A stretch of DNA of 45,294 bases, from positions 1 through 45,294 of the forward strand of contig CAZQKE010000107.1 in the NCBI GenBank assembly GCA_964593865.1, written 5' to 3'. A program made the translations under genes and the position numbers. Position 1 is the stretch's first letter. The number at the start of each line of letters is the position of its first letter. Source of the DNA: CAZQKE01 sp964593865 (GTDB taxonomy: Bacteria; Chloroflexota; Anaerolineae; JAAYZQ01). Shown here piece after piece: positions 7,875 to 15,935 of this stretch. A model generated the notes under the pieces. It was not told the origin of the DNA. It saw nothing but the letters and a program-made list of their open reading frames with translations, and made no database searches.

Positions 7875-9113
7875 TTATGTGTACTCTTTGAAACCGTAAC
7901 CCGTCTTTTTGCCTAAATGTCCGGCTTTGACCTTGCGGTAGAGGATGTCCACCGGGTGGAAGCGGGGGCCGAACTCCTTTTCCAGGGCTTCCATCTTGGC
8001 GACGACGACGTCCAGGCCCAGCTCATCCATGTATTCCAGCGGCCCCATGCGCACCAATTCGCCGTCCTTGTTGATTTGCATCCCCAACCCGGCGATACAG
8101 GCCATGTCAATATCGTTGACATTGGCGATCTCTTCCTGGACGCAGAGGGCGGCTTCGTTGAGGAAGGGCATGATCAGGCGGTCCACGCTGAACGATGTGC
8201 CGGTTTCCACCTCGCCCGATTCCTGCAGCCGTTGGATGATGGCCTCCAGCGGCTCGGCTTCCGCCCCATAGTTGTAAAAGCCCACGCCGGCCTTTTCGCC
8301 CAGGCGACCGGCCTCCACCAGAACGTCGAACAGTTTGACCGGCGCGAGCCTTTCGCTGTAGTAGCCGTAAAGGTAGTTGCCTACGTGGGCGCAGACATCA
8401 ATGCCCAGCATGTCCATCAGGAGGAAGGGGCCCATGGGCCAGCCAAAGCCGTTGCTGCCCATCGCTTCGTCGATCTCCTGGGCCGTGGCTGCGCCCTGTT
8501 CCAGGGCCAGCACCGCTTCGTTGAGATAGGGCATCAGTAGCCGGTTGACCAAAAAGCCGGGGCATTCCTTGACGATGACCGGGATCTTGCGCAGTTCTTG
8601 GGCGAACTGCTCCACCGTGTCAACGGTATCCTGGTCGGTTTCCGCGCCGGGGATGATCTCCACCAGCTTCATCACGTGGGCCGGGTTGAAAAAGTGCATC
8701 CCGATCACCCGATTGGGCCGCCCACTGGCCGCGCCCATCTCGGTAATAGAGAGGGCCGACGTGTTGGAGGCGAAAATCGTGTCGGGTGGGCAGACCTCGT
8801 TCAGTTCCCGGAAGACCTGCTGCTTGATGGACATTACCTCCGGCACGGCCTCGATGACGATGTCCACGTCCTCAAAATCGGCGTAATCCAGGGTGTATTC
8901 GACCAGGTCCAGCTTCTCCTGCATCTGGCCCTCGGTCATCTTGCCCTTGTCCACCCGCTTTTGGTAGATACCTTCGATGTGTCGGCGGGCCAGTTCCAGC
9001 TGCTTCTCGTCAATGTCTTTGACCACCACCGGTAGGCCGGCAAAGGTGATCACCTGGGCGATCCCCCCGCCCATGGCCCCTGCACCGACCACGCCTGCTT
9101 TGAAAATCCACAT
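7875..9113 (-). CDS. 3-hydroxyacyl-CoA dehydrogenase with duplicated C-terminal domain
   Basis: 412 aa. The N-terminal Rossmann fold shows VGAGAMGGGIAQ; the catalytic His/Glu pair is in GMHFFNPAHVMKLVEIIPG; the first 3HCDH C-terminal domain follows LVNRLLMPYLNEA. A second 3HCDH domain begins near residue 315 with DRLIMPFLNEAAL, as in the larger bifunctional FadB proteins and in archaeal or Chloroflexota enzymes, but without the hydratase half. It oxidises L-3-hydroxyacyl-CoA with NAD+. The gap to the hydratase gene is 15 bases. Confidence 0.93.
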   Translation of the reverse strand: MWIFKAGVVGAGAMGGGIAQVITFAGLPVVVKDIDEKQLELARRHIEGIYQKRVDKGKMTEGQMQEKLDLVEYTLDYADFEDVDIVIEAVPEVMSIKQQVFRELNEVCPPDTIFASNTSALSITEMGAASGRPNRVIGMHFFNPAHVMKLVEIIPGAETDQDTVDTVEQFAQELRKIPVIVKECPGFLVNRLLMPYLNEAVLALEQGAATAQEIDEAMGSNGFGWPMGPFLLMDMLGIDVCAHVGNYLYGYYSERLAPVKLFDVLVEAGRLGEKAGVGFYNYGAEAEPLEAIIQRLQESGEVETGTSFSVDRLIMPFLNEAALCVQEEIANVNDIDMACIAGLGMQINKDGELVRMGPLEYMDELGLDVVVAKMEALEKEFGPRFHPVDILYRKVKAGHLGKKTGYGFKEYT

Positions 9114-9127
9114 GGTTCCTCCTCCTC

Positions 9128-9388
9128 TTACCAGGTCGGCAAGGCAATTGCCGCTTCCGGGTTATCCAACCGCACGAAATAGAGCCATTGGTCCGGGTAT
9201 TGGGCATAGGCGGCGTCGTTGGCCTTGCCCAGCGTCGCGCCGATAAAGTAATCGCCGCTTTCCGGTTCAATGGCGATGATGCCCGATTGCCCTTCCAGTT
9301 TGGGGCGCAGTTCCTCAAACCGGGCCGTCGCCTTGGCCTCAAACTCGGCCCGCACCTTTTTGTCGGTCCACATTGCTACGTCCGCCAT
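9128..9388 (-). CDS. Unknown 86-aa protein of the beta-oxidation operon
   Basis: Starts MADVAMWTDKKVRAEFEAKA; the body reads GIIAIEPESGDYFIGATLG and YPDQWLYFVRLDNPEAAI. No cysteine, signal or membrane segment is seen. The central pattern 'IAIEPxSGdYFiG..l.eA...YPD...YFVR' recalls small uncharacterised proteins of photosynthetic bacteria and Chloroflexi, but I can give no name or function. It is tightly packed between the hydroxyacyl-CoA dehydrogenase (14 bases) and thiolase (10 bases) genes, so it is expressed with the pathway. Confidence 0.75.
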   Translation of the reverse strand: MADVAMWTDKKVRAEFEAKATARFEELRPKLEGQSGIIAIEPESGDYFIGATLGKANDAAYAQYPDQWLYFVRLDNPEAAIALPTW

Positions 9389-9398
9389 CGTTCCCTCC

Positions 9399-10598
9399 TC
9401 ACTCCCGCTCGATGATGATAGAGCCGCCCATGCCGCCGCCGACGCAGGCCGTCGCCAGGCCCAGGGTCACATCCCGTTTGATCATCTCGTGGACCAGGGT
9501 GACGACGATGCGCGTGCCGGTGCAGCCCACCGGATGCCCCAGGGCGATGGCCCCGCCGTTGACGTTCACCTTGTCCCAATCCCAGCCTTGATCCTCCAGC
9601 TCCATGCCTACCGCCAGCGATTGGGCGGCAAAGGCTTCGTTCAATTCAACGAGATCAATGTCGGTCAACCGGAGACCTGCCCGTTTGAGGGCTTTGGGCG
9701 TCGAATAGGCCGGACCCAGGCCCATGATCTCCGGCGGGAGGGCGGCGTAGGCGTAGCTGCGGATGGTGGCCAGCGGTTGCAGGCCCAGCTCCTGGGCCTT
9801 GTCGGCGGTCATCACGATCACGGCTGCCGCCCCGTCGCTGATGGGGCAAGCATTGGCGGGCGTCACCGTGCCGCCCTCTTTGAAGATGGTGGGGTAAAGG
9901 GCCGCTTTGCGGGCGTTCAGGGTGGGGTTGATGCACTCATCCTGGACAATATCCTCATAGGCCACCTCTTTGCCCGCCACCTTTTTGCTGACCCGCACCG
10001 GCACGATTTCGTCGCGGAAGCGGCCCATCCGCGTGGCGCGGAACGCCTTCTTGTGGCTCAGTACGGCGAATTTGTCCTGCTCCTCGCGGCTGATGCCGTA
10101 CATCATGGCCAGGTTCTCGGCGGTGTAGCCCATCATCTGGCCGCAGACCGGATCGGTCAGCCCTTCCCAGAGGGTGTCCACGAAGGTATCGTGGCGCAAC
10201 TTGAGGCCCCAGCGGGCGCCGCGCACCACATAGGGCGCGGTGCTCATGCTCTCTACGCCGCCGCAGAGGAACACCTCGCCGTCCCCGGCCTGGATGGCCT
10301 GGTACGCGCCGGTGATGGCCTGCATCCCGGAGACACAGTTGCGCTGCACGGTGTAGCCCGGCACGCGCACCGGAACCCCGGCCAGCAGGGCCGCCACCCG
10401 CCCGATGTTGGGCGCATCGCTTTGCTGGCTGATGCAGCCCAGGATCACGTCGTCAATGACCTGCGGGTCCAGCCCCACCCGCGCAATGACCTCCTTGAAC
10501 ACCAGCGCGGCCAGATGCTGGGCCGTCAGGCTGCGAAAGGCCCCGCCGTGGCTGCCGATGGGGGTCCGCACCCCCCCGACGATGACAACTTTTTTCAT
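9399..10598 (-). CDS. Thiolase (acetyl-CoA acyltransferase)
   Basis: 399 aa from the ATG at 10598 behind GGAGGGAAGCGC; the frame runs further 5' through repeat DNA and should not be included. The nucleophilic Cys is in NCVSGMQAITGAYQAI (about residue 91), the NEAFAAQ loop is near 320, GHPVGCTGTR carries the catalytic His, and CVGGGMGGS near the C-terminus carries the second Cys. It cleaves 3-ketoacyl-CoA with CoA to acetyl-CoA plus a shortened acyl-CoA, or runs in reverse as acetoacetyl-CoA synthesis; direction is not decidable here. It is the first gene of the oxidation operon. Confidence 0.95.
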   Translation of the reverse strand: MKKVVIVGGVRTPIGSHGGAFRSLTAQHLAALVFKEVIARVGLDPQVIDDVILGCISQQSDAPNIGRVAALLAGVPVRVPGYTVQRNCVSGMQAITGAYQAIQAGDGEVFLCGGVESMSTAPYVVRGARWGLKLRHDTFVDTLWEGLTDPVCGQMMGYTAENLAMMYGISREEQDKFAVLSHKKAFRATRMGRFRDEIVPVRVSKKVAGKEVAYEDIVQDECINPTLNARKAALYPTIFKEGGTVTPANACPISDGAAAVIVMTADKAQELGLQPLATIRSYAYAALPPEIMGLGPAYSTPKALKRAGLRLTDIDLVELNEAFAAQSLAVGMELEDQGWDWDKVNVNGGAIALGHPVGCTGTRIVVTLVHEMIKRDVTLGLATACVGGGMGGSIIIERE

Positions 10599-10726
10599 GC
10601 GCTTCCCTCCTTTTCCTGAATCGCCAAGCTGCCCTTCCTGAAAATAGCGGTTGAAACCGCCCCTGGCGGGCCGTTGGCCGACCGCCCGCCTGCGCGGGCG
10701 GGAATGGGAGCGTCCGCGTAGGCGGA

Positions 10727-10765
10727 CGCCCGGCCGCAGGCCCGAAAGGAGCGACTTGAGTCGCC
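10727..10765 (+). repeat. 39-base dispersed repeat, copy 1
   Basis: Identical over 39 bases to 11023-11061 and present inverted with two mismatches at 40392-40430. Its core is the palindrome GCGACTTGAGTCGC. The same motif in variant form occurs at 15849-15870. Confidence 0.85.
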
Positions 10766-10867
10766 ACCGTCTCCGGCGCGAGCCGCCGGGGATTTTCATC
10801 CTTGGCGGTGAGCCGGGGATCGGTCCGCTTCCTGAAAATAAACTCCCAACTTCTTCGTGCGACCTTG

Positions 10868-11061
10868 CGGTTCAGATCTTGGAACCGCGAAGACGCCAAG
10901 AGCGCGAAGGTTTTTTACTCTTTCTTCTTTCCTTTGCGTCCTTTGCGCCTTCGCGGTTCAGATCTCCGGAACCCCAAAGCGGGCCGTCCACGAAGCGGCG
11001 CGAATACACGAATGCACGAATGCGCCCGGCCGCAGGCCCGAAAGGAGCGACTTGAGTCGCC
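10868..11061 (+). repeat. Composite dispersed repeat, copy A
   Basis: Three joined modules: a long imperfect inverted repeat (arms near 10879-10908 and 10935-10965, built on GAACCGCGAAGACGCC and GCGCCTTCGCGGTTC), a module reading GAATACACGAATGCACGAAT, and the 39-base element at 11023-11061. The same modules appear in the opposite orientation at 40392-40640. Similar 'accgcgaagacgccaag' interspersed sequences are familiar from many unrelated bacterial genomes. Confidence 0.8.
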
Positions 11062-11071
11062 CCTTTGCTTC

Positions 11072-11707
11072 TCACCCGGCTTTCAACCCTCTCACTACCA
11101 GGTCCAGCGTCGCCTGGAACATCGGCTCCAGATCGTTGCGGAGCATCTGCCGCCGCAAGGGATGGGCCATGAGCACCAGCACGCCGTTGATGGCTGCCCA
11201 GACGATGCCCGCCGCCTGCCAGGGGTCCTCCACCCGGAACGTTCCCTCCGCAACCCCCCGTTCGATGGACCGGGCCAGCAGTTCCAACCCGCGCAGGCTT
11301 TGATCCAACACCTGCTGGTACAGCTCAGGCGAGATGGCTTCCTCAAACCGCCCCCGGTCAAAGGCCATGATCAGCCGGAAGTAGCTGGGGTTGGCGCAGC
11401 AAAAGTTGAGGTAGGCATGGGCCAGGGCACGCAGCGTCTCCTCCGGCGTGGCCTGGGCGGAGGCGGCATGGGCGGCTTCCATCTCATGTAGCAGCTGTGC
11501 CAGCCCTTCTAAAAGCAAATGAGCAAGGATCTCTTCCTTGCTCTTGAAATACAGATAGATTGTGCCTTTACTAACCTCGGCGCGGGCGGCTACATCGTCC
11601 ACCGTGGGACGATGGAACCCGCGCTCGAAAAACTCTTGCCGGGCGGCATCAAGGATGTCGCGACGGCGTCGTGCCTTTTCCCGTGCTCGGCGTTCGGCGG
11701 TGCTCAC
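11072..11707 (-). CDS. TetR-family transcriptional repressor
   Basis: 211 aa from the GTG at 11707, chosen because GGGAG precedes it and the N-terminal arm VSTAERRAREKARRRRDILD starts the DNA-binding domain; the much longer frame upstream crosses the promoter. The HTH reads VDDVAARAEVSKGTIYLYFK (residues about 30-50), followed by an all-helical ligand-binding domain. It likely controls the beta-oxidation operon that begins 473 bases downstream in the same direction, as many TetR repressors of fatty-acid catabolism sense acyl-CoA; this is inference. Two tandem operators in its own promoter indicate autorepression. Confidence 0.88.
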   Translation of the reverse strand: MSTAERRAREKARRRRDILDAARQEFFERGFHRPTVDDVAARAEVSKGTIYLYFKSKEEILAHLLLEGLAQLLHEMEAAHAASAQATPEETLRALAHAYLNFCCANPSYFRLIMAFDRGRFEEAISPELYQQVLDQSLRGLELLARSIERGVAEGTFRVEDPWQAAGIVWAAINGVLVLMAHPLRRQMLRNDLEPMFQATLDLVVRGLKAG

Positions 11708-11753
11708 CTGCTGTGCTCCCTTCGTTGCGAGGCGTGAACTCGTGGTCAGGTAA

Positions 11754-11766
11754 TGACTAATGGTCA
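11754..11766. promoter_or_regulatory. Operator 1 of the TetR-type repressor
   Basis: TGACTAATGGTCA, an inverted repeat with TGAC/GTCA half sites, located just downstream of the -10 element of the repressor promoter. It is one base away from operator 2. Confidence 0.6.
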
Positions 11767-11767
11767 G

Positions 11768-11780
11768 TGACCGCCGGTCA
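11768..11780. promoter_or_regulatory. Operator 2 of the TetR-type repressor
   Basis: TGACCGCCGGTCA, a perfect palindrome with 5-base half sites and a 3-base centre. Its last base is the first base of the reverse-strand -10 hexamer, so binding would cover the transcription start. A third half site TGACCA lies at 11744-11749 on the reverse strand. Confidence 0.65.
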
Positions 11781-11808
11781 TTATACCAGAAATGCTGCAC
11801 TGTGTCAA
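11780..11808 (-). promoter_or_regulatory. Perfect-consensus sigma-70 promoter of the repressor gene
   Basis: On the reverse strand TTGACA (11808-11803), 17 bases, then TATAAT (11785-11780). All twelve hexamer positions match consensus. A promoter this strong driving a repressor usually needs tight control, consistent with the two operators over the start site. Confidence 0.85.
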
Positions 11809-11957
11809 ATTCGGCGGCGAGGGGTGGGTCGTTTCCGATGCAGAATGCCGAGGGTGCGGGGAGGGACGGTGTGAAACCAATTGTTTCTCTGCGAACTCTG
11901 CTTTTGTGATATGAAACATTGTAAAGCCGCTCGCCTTGCCCGTCCGAGATGGGACGC

Positions 11958-11986
11958 TTGACATCGGCGGCGAAACGTGCTACACT
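11958..11986 (+). promoter_or_regulatory. Promoter for the 12.2-16.9 kb plus-strand operon
   Basis: TTGACA (11958-11963), 17 bases, TACACT (11981-11986). The predicted start is near 11993, leaving a leader of about 180 bases with a palindrome at 12084-12104 before the first gene. Confidence 0.7.
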
Positions 11987-12083
11987 CCCCCCGGTGCTAC
12001 TCGGAAAGATACCGCTGCCGGTCTGCGACCCGATCCACGTCGCCGTCATGCCGAAAAGGGGCGCGGTTTGTGGCCCGGCCGTA

Positions 12084-12104
12084 GCGCAAGCTTCCGGCTT
12101 GCGC
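12084..12104. repeat. REP-like palindrome in the leader
   Basis: A hairpin with arms GCGCAAGC/GCTTGCGC and a 5-base loop. It shares an 18-base core with the palindrome between etfB and etfA. No U-run follows, so it is not an intrinsic terminator. Confidence 0.7.
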
Positions 12105-12173
12105 AAAGAGAATAAAAAATCCCGATTGGCTCGCGCCGGACCGCAATCCGGTGCGGAGAAAGGAGCAAACCCC

Positions 12174-12488
12174 GTGGGATTCCTGGACAAACTGTTCGGC
12201 AAGAAAAGCGGGCCGCCGTCTTCGTTCCGCGACCGCTACCCGGAGCGCAGCATTGTCGGCGAACCGGATCTCAAAACGCTGGCCGACCTGGAGCGGCACT
12301 ACCCCTTGCCGGAGGGCTATGCCTACCGCCAAAAGGGGCAAACCGTCCGTGACATCGCCGTCGTCCGGCAGGATGACGGCACCGAGTTCGTCTTTCTCGT
12401 CGAAGAGGGCATCCTGGCCTTTGACGTCCCCCGTCGGCGGGAGGATGGCAGTTGGGGCAAGCGGACCGTGGAGGTCTTGCGTCGGTAG
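12174..12488 (+). CDS. Unknown 104-aa protein upstream of a two-component system
   Basis: The GTG at 12174 follows AAGGAG with good spacing; the longer frame upstream runs through the promoter and the repeat. The protein begins (V)GFLDKLFGKK, a short amphipathic basic start seen in many peripheral proteins, and continues with LADLERHYPLPEGYAYR and DIAVVRQDDGTEFVFLVEE. No known domain, signal or membrane helix is recognised. It is separated by 20 bases from the response regulator gene and shares its promoter. Confidence 0.7.
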   Translation: MGFLDKLFGKKSGPPSSFRDRYPERSIVGEPDLKTLADLERHYPLPEGYAYRQKGQTVRDIAVVRQDDGTEFVFLVEEGILAFDVPRRREDGSWGKRTVEVLRR

Positions 12489-12508
12489 AAGCGGCATCAA
12501 ACGGGCAT

Positions 12509-13198
12509 ATGAGCGGTGAAACCATCCTGGTCGTAGACGACGAACCGAAAATCGTCAAAACGGTGCGGGCCTACCTGGAAAACGCCGGGTTCCGCGTGGT
12601 CACCGCCGCCGACGGGCAGACGGCCCTCACCGTCTATCGCCACGAACGGCCATCTCTGATCGTCCTGGACCTGGGCTTGCCCGGTCTGGATGGGTTGGAC
12701 GTGGCCCGGACCATCCGCCGCGAGTCGAACGTGCCGATCATCATGCTCACGGCGCGGGTGGACGAAACCGATAAACTGATCGGCCTGGAGCTGGGGGCCG
12801 ACGATTACGTCACCAAGCCCTTCAGCCCCCGCGAGCTGGTGGCCCGCGTGCGGGCCGTCCTGCGCCGCGCCGGGCCGGAAAAGGAGCAAACTCCCTTGCC
12901 CATCGTCGTCGGCGACGTGCACATTGACCTGGAACGCCGCCGGGTGACGGTCGGCGGGCGGGATGTGGACCTGACCCCCACCGAATTTGACCTGCTGGTG
13001 GTCATGGCCCGCCATCCGGGGCGCGTCTTTACCCGCATGGAACTGCTGGACCGGGTGCAAGGGTACGCTTTTGAGGGGTACGAGCGGACGGTGGACGCCC
13101 ACGTGAAAAACATCCGCCAAAAGATAGAGCCGGACCCCCGGCGGCCCCGCTACCTGCTGACCGTCTACGGCGTGGGCTATAAATTCGGTGAGCCATGA
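12509..13198 (+). CDS. OmpR/PhoB-type response regulator
   Basis: 229 aa from the ATG at 12509. The receiver domain has the acidic pair D10/D11, phosphoacceptor D54 in LIVLDLGLPGLDG, the Thr in MLTARVDE and the Lys in DDYVTKPF. The C-terminal winged helix (residues about 130-228) shows LTPTEFDLLVVMARHPGRVF and ERTVDAHVKNIRQKIE, typical of Trans_reg_C. It is phosphorylated by the kinase encoded next (4-base ATGA overlap) and binds DNA as a dimer. Its targets are unknown; the downstream protease and lipoprotein suggest envelope stress. Confidence 0.95.
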   Translation: MSGETILVVDDEPKIVKTVRAYLENAGFRVVTAADGQTALTVYRHERPSLIVLDLGLPGLDGLDVARTIRRESNVPIIMLTARVDETDKLIGLELGADDYVTKPFSPRELVARVRAVLRRAGPEKEQTPLPIVVGDVHIDLERRRVTVGGRDVDLTPTEFDLLVVMARHPGRVFTRMELLDRVQGYAFEGYERTVDAHVKNIRQKIEPDPRRPRYLLTVYGVGYKFGEP

Positions 13199-14586
13199 CT
13201 CCATCCTCTCGCATCCCCTTCTACCGGTCCTTGTGGTTCAAACTGGTGCTCGGTTTTGTCCTGGTGGCCGCCGTTTCGGTGGGCCTGGTGGCCCTCCAGG
13301 CCAACCGGACGACCACCCGCAGCTTCCAGAACTATGTCAGCCAGGGCAAGCAGCAGCGGGCAGAGCGATTGGCTCCCACCTTTGCCGCCTACTATGCCCG
13401 CACCGGCAGTTGGCAAGGGGTGGAACGGTGGATGACCACGCTGGACATTTCCCACGGCGGGGGCGGCCGCGGGCCGGGGCGCAAAAAGGGTGCAACACCG
13501 GCCGAAGAGACGGAGCGGATGATCCTGACCGATGCCCAGGGGCGGGTCCTGGCCGATACGCAGGGTGAGCTGGTGGGACAAACCCTCTCGGCGGAGGAGC
13601 TGGCCCAGGGAGCGACCGTTGAGGTCGACGGGCAGGTTGTGGGTGTGCTCCTGCTCCCCGTTCCGGCGGTAGCCCACGAATCGCGGGAAGCCGAATTTCT
13701 GCGCCAGGTGAACCGGTCGCTGCTGGGGGCCGGGGCGGCGGCCGCCGTCATCGCCCTCATCTTGGGCGGCCTGTTGGCCCGCCAGCTGACCGCTCCCCTG
13801 CGGGACCTGACCCAGGCGGTCCACCGCCTGACCGCCGGGGACGCCCCTCAGGTGGAGGTCCGCAGCCGCGACGAGATCGGCGAATTGGGCCGCGCCTTCA
13901 ACCGGATGGCCCGATCGCTGGCCCATCAGGAGACGCTGCGCCGCAACCTGATGGCCGACATTGCCCACGAGCTGCGGACGCCGCTGACGGTGATGCGCAG
14001 CGACCTGGAGGCTCTGCTGGACGGCGTCTACGAGCCGACGCCCGAAGCGTTGGCCTCCTTGCAGGAGGAGGCGTTGCTCCTTTCCCGCCTGGTGGATGAC
14101 TTGCGGGCGTTGGCCCAGGCCGAAGCGGGCCAGCTGCAATTGGAGCGTCGCCCCACCGACCTGGGCGAACTGTTGCGCCGGACGGCTGCCGGTTTTGCCC
14201 TGCAGGCCCAGAACCAGGGCCAAACCCTGATCCTGGACCTGGACCCCGACCTGCCGACGGTGGACATAGACCCCCATCGCGTGCAGCAGGTGGTAGCCAA
14301 CCTACTCTCCAACGCCTTGCGCCATGCGCCGGAAAGCGGCCAGGTGCGCCTCACCGCCCGCGCCTTCCCCGATGCCGTTCAGGTCTCCGTGGCGGACGAC
14401 GGACCGGGCATTCCCGCCGAGGACCTGCCCCATGTCTTTGACCGTTTCTGGCGGGGCGGCGGACGGCGGAGCGACGGCAGCGGCCTGGGGCTGGCCATCG
14501 CCCGGGAGCTGGTCCGCGCCCACGGGGGCCGCATCTGGGTTGAAAGCGAACCGGGCCGGGGGACAACCTTTACCTTCACTCTGTAA
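13195..14586 (+). CDS. BaeS-like membrane histidine kinase
   Basis: 463 aa. A first membrane helix (about 14-36), an extracytoplasmic sensor (about 37-165), a second helix (about 174-196), HAMP (196-248), a HisKA dimerisation helix with phosphoacceptor H258 in ADIAHELRTPL, and HATPase_c with NLLSNALRHAP, VADDGPGIP and GSGLGLAIARELV. All catalytic boxes are intact. It phosphorylates the overlapping response regulator. The sensor domain contains a Gly-rich loop (ISHGGGGRGPGRK) and no recognised ligand fold. Confidence 0.95.
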   Translation: MTPSSRIPFYRSLWFKLVLGFVLVAAVSVGLVALQANRTTTRSFQNYVSQGKQQRAERLAPTFAAYYARTGSWQGVERWMTTLDISHGGGGRGPGRKKGATPAEETERMILTDAQGRVLADTQGELVGQTLSAEELAQGATVEVDGQVVGVLLLPVPAVAHESREAEFLRQVNRSLLGAGAAAAVIALILGGLLARQLTAPLRDLTQAVHRLTAGDAPQVEVRSRDEIGELGRAFNRMARSLAHQETLRRNLMADIAHELRTPLTVMRSDLEALLDGVYEPTPEALASLQEEALLLSRLVDDLRALAQAEAGQLQLERRPTDLGELLRRTAAGFALQAQNQGQTLILDLDPDLPTVDIDPHRVQQVVANLLSNALRHAPESGQVRLTARAFPDAVQVSVADDGPGIPAEDLPHVFDRFWRGGGRRSDGSGLGLAIARELVRAHGGRIWVESEPGRGTTFTFTL

Positions 14587-14640
14587 GCGGTCCGGGTGGG
14601 GGGAGGGGGCTGTGGCCTGAGCTGCGATCTTGGAGATGCC

Positions 14641-15861
14641 ATGTTGAAAACCGCGCGGATCGTTGTTCTGATCGCTGCCCTGGGCGTCGCCGCCCTGGGG
14701 CTGCTGGGGGGTGTTGCCGGGTTGCTGTTCGGCCTGGTCCGTCCCCCGGAAAATCAACTGACGGCCATCACCCTCAGCCTTTCTCTGCTCGCCCTGGCCG
14801 GGGGCGGCGGCTCTTTGCTGGCCTGGCACACCCGGCAGGCGATCCAGGGGCGGCCCTCCCGCCCTTTCCGCCCTCGGCAGGCTTGGCTGTTGCTCTTGGC
14901 CTTTGGCCTGGCCCTGAGCCTGGGTCAGCTCGTCCTGACCTTTGACCTGCTGCCCCTGCTGACCTTTCCGCCCCTGCACATCACCGCCGCCTTCCTGCCG
15001 CCCCTGGCCATCGTGGGGTTGGTCGGCCGGCCGCTGGGCGGCATCACCCGCTGGCGGGAGATGATCTGGCAGATGGGCAGCGGCGCGATGCTCTCCACCT
15101 TCCTGGCGGGAGTGCTGGAAGCGACCGTCCTGGGAGGGCTGTTCGCCGCCGCCATCGTAGCCATTGCCCTGCAACCGGGCGGCGTAGAGCGGATCAACCG
15201 ACTGGCGGACCTTATGGAGAACGCTACCCAGAGCCAACAAATGGACATGCTCGTCGCCCTGGCCCGCTCGCCGGGGGTCGTCGCCGCCGTGTTCCTGATC
15301 GCCGCCGGTTTCATCCCTCTCGTGGAGGAAGGGGTCAAAGCGGTGGGCGTCGCCCTGATGAGTTACCGGCGGCCCTCGTTGGCCCAGGCGTTCTTGTGGG
15401 GCGTGGGCAGCGGGGCCGGGTTCGCCCTGGCCGAAGGGCTGTTCAACTCCGCGGGCGGGCTGGAAGCATGGGGAGCGGTGGTCTTTATCCGCAGCGGGGC
15501 CACCCTGTTGCACTGCACCACCGGCGGGCTGATGGGCCTGGCCTGGTACTTTCTCCTGGTGCGGCGGCGGTGGGGCCGGGCGCTGGGGCTGTACGCCGCC
15601 GGCGTGGGCCTTCACGCCCTGTGGAACTCGCTGACGGTGACCGTGACCCTCCTTTCCCTGCTGGGCATGGACCTGCCGGACATGGGGCCGGGCCAGGTCC
15701 TCGCCGGATTGGGGATTCTGACGATTGTGGTTCTCTTGGGACTCCTGGCGTTGGCCGTGGCAGGGATCCTGGCCGGGTTGACCTGGCGTCTCGCAAGAGA
15801 GGTGAGCATGATTCCCGGCGCGGAACCGGGGATGCGCCGGGAGCATAAGGGGGCGATCTGA
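14641..15861 (+). CDS. PrsW-like intramembrane metalloprotease
   Basis: 406 aa from the ATG at 14641 behind GGAGATGCC. About ten hydrophobic helices. Three polar motifs inside helices match the PrsW/CPBP logic: EEGVK at E229/E230/K233, FALAEGLFNS with E265, and GLHALWNS with H325; another His (H291) is in ATLLHCTTGG. In Bacillus subtilis PrsW cleaves the anti-sigma factor RsiW at site 1. It follows the two-component genes on the same strand by about 55 bases, so it may act in the same envelope-stress output. The PrsW family call is from motifs only; its substrate is unknown. Confidence 0.75.
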   Translation: MLKTARIVVLIAALGVAALGLLGGVAGLLFGLVRPPENQLTAITLSLSLLALAGGGGSLLAWHTRQAIQGRPSRPFRPRQAWLLLLAFGLALSLGQLVLTFDLLPLLTFPPLHITAAFLPPLAIVGLVGRPLGGITRWREMIWQMGSGAMLSTFLAGVLEATVLGGLFAAAIVAIALQPGGVERINRLADLMENATQSQQMDMLVALARSPGVVAAVFLIAAGFIPLVEEGVKAVGVALMSYRRPSLAQAFLWGVGSGAGFALAEGLFNSAGGLEAWGAVVFIRSGATLLHCTTGGLMGLAWYFLLVRRRWGRALGLYAAGVGLHALWNSLTVTVTLLSLLGMDLPDMGPGQVLAGLGILTIVVLLGLLALAVAGILAGLTWRLAREVSMIPGAEPGMRREHKGAI

Positions 15862-15872
15862 GTCGCCCCTTT
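15847..15872. terminator. Hairpin overlapping the protease stop codon
   Basis: A 10-bp stem (arms 15847-15856 and 15863-15872, built on GGGGCGA/TCGCCCC) with a 6-base loop containing the TGA stop. Only a short T run follows, so termination would be weak. The core is a variant of the dispersed GCGACTTGAGTCGC element. Confidence 0.5.
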
Positions 15873-15935
15873 GGGACCTGTGGCCGGGCGCGTTCGCGCC
15901 CGATCTGTGGACGGCTTGCGATTTCCGAGGCAAAA

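Larger units (their letters stand above)
10599..11071. repeat. Repeat-filled intergenic region between tetR-type gene and thiolase
   Basis: No gene was found. The region holds stacked hairpins (a CCCGCC-rich one near 10683-10702 and GCGTCCGCGTAGGCGGACGC at 10710-10729), two copies of a 39-base element, and a composite dispersed repeat from about 10868 to 11061. I could not identify a convincing promoter for the thiolase operon inside it, so the operon may start within the repeats or by read-through from the regulator gene. Confidence 0.7.

Noticed and set aside
9399..10799. Thiolase with a 67-residue N-terminal extension
   Set aside because: The extension is Arg/Gly-rich translation of repeat DNA; MKKVVIVGGVRTPIG at 10598 is the family start.
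11072..12202. 376-codon version of the TetR-type protein
   Set aside because: The extra N-terminal 165 codons cross the perfect promoter and operators and read as non-coding; the GTG at 11707 has a ribosome site and fits family length.
14302..15933. 543-codon minus-strand frame, Gln/Gly/Pro rich
   Set aside because: Antisense shadow of the kinase end and the PrsW-like gene; composition is that of a reversed membrane-protein gene.
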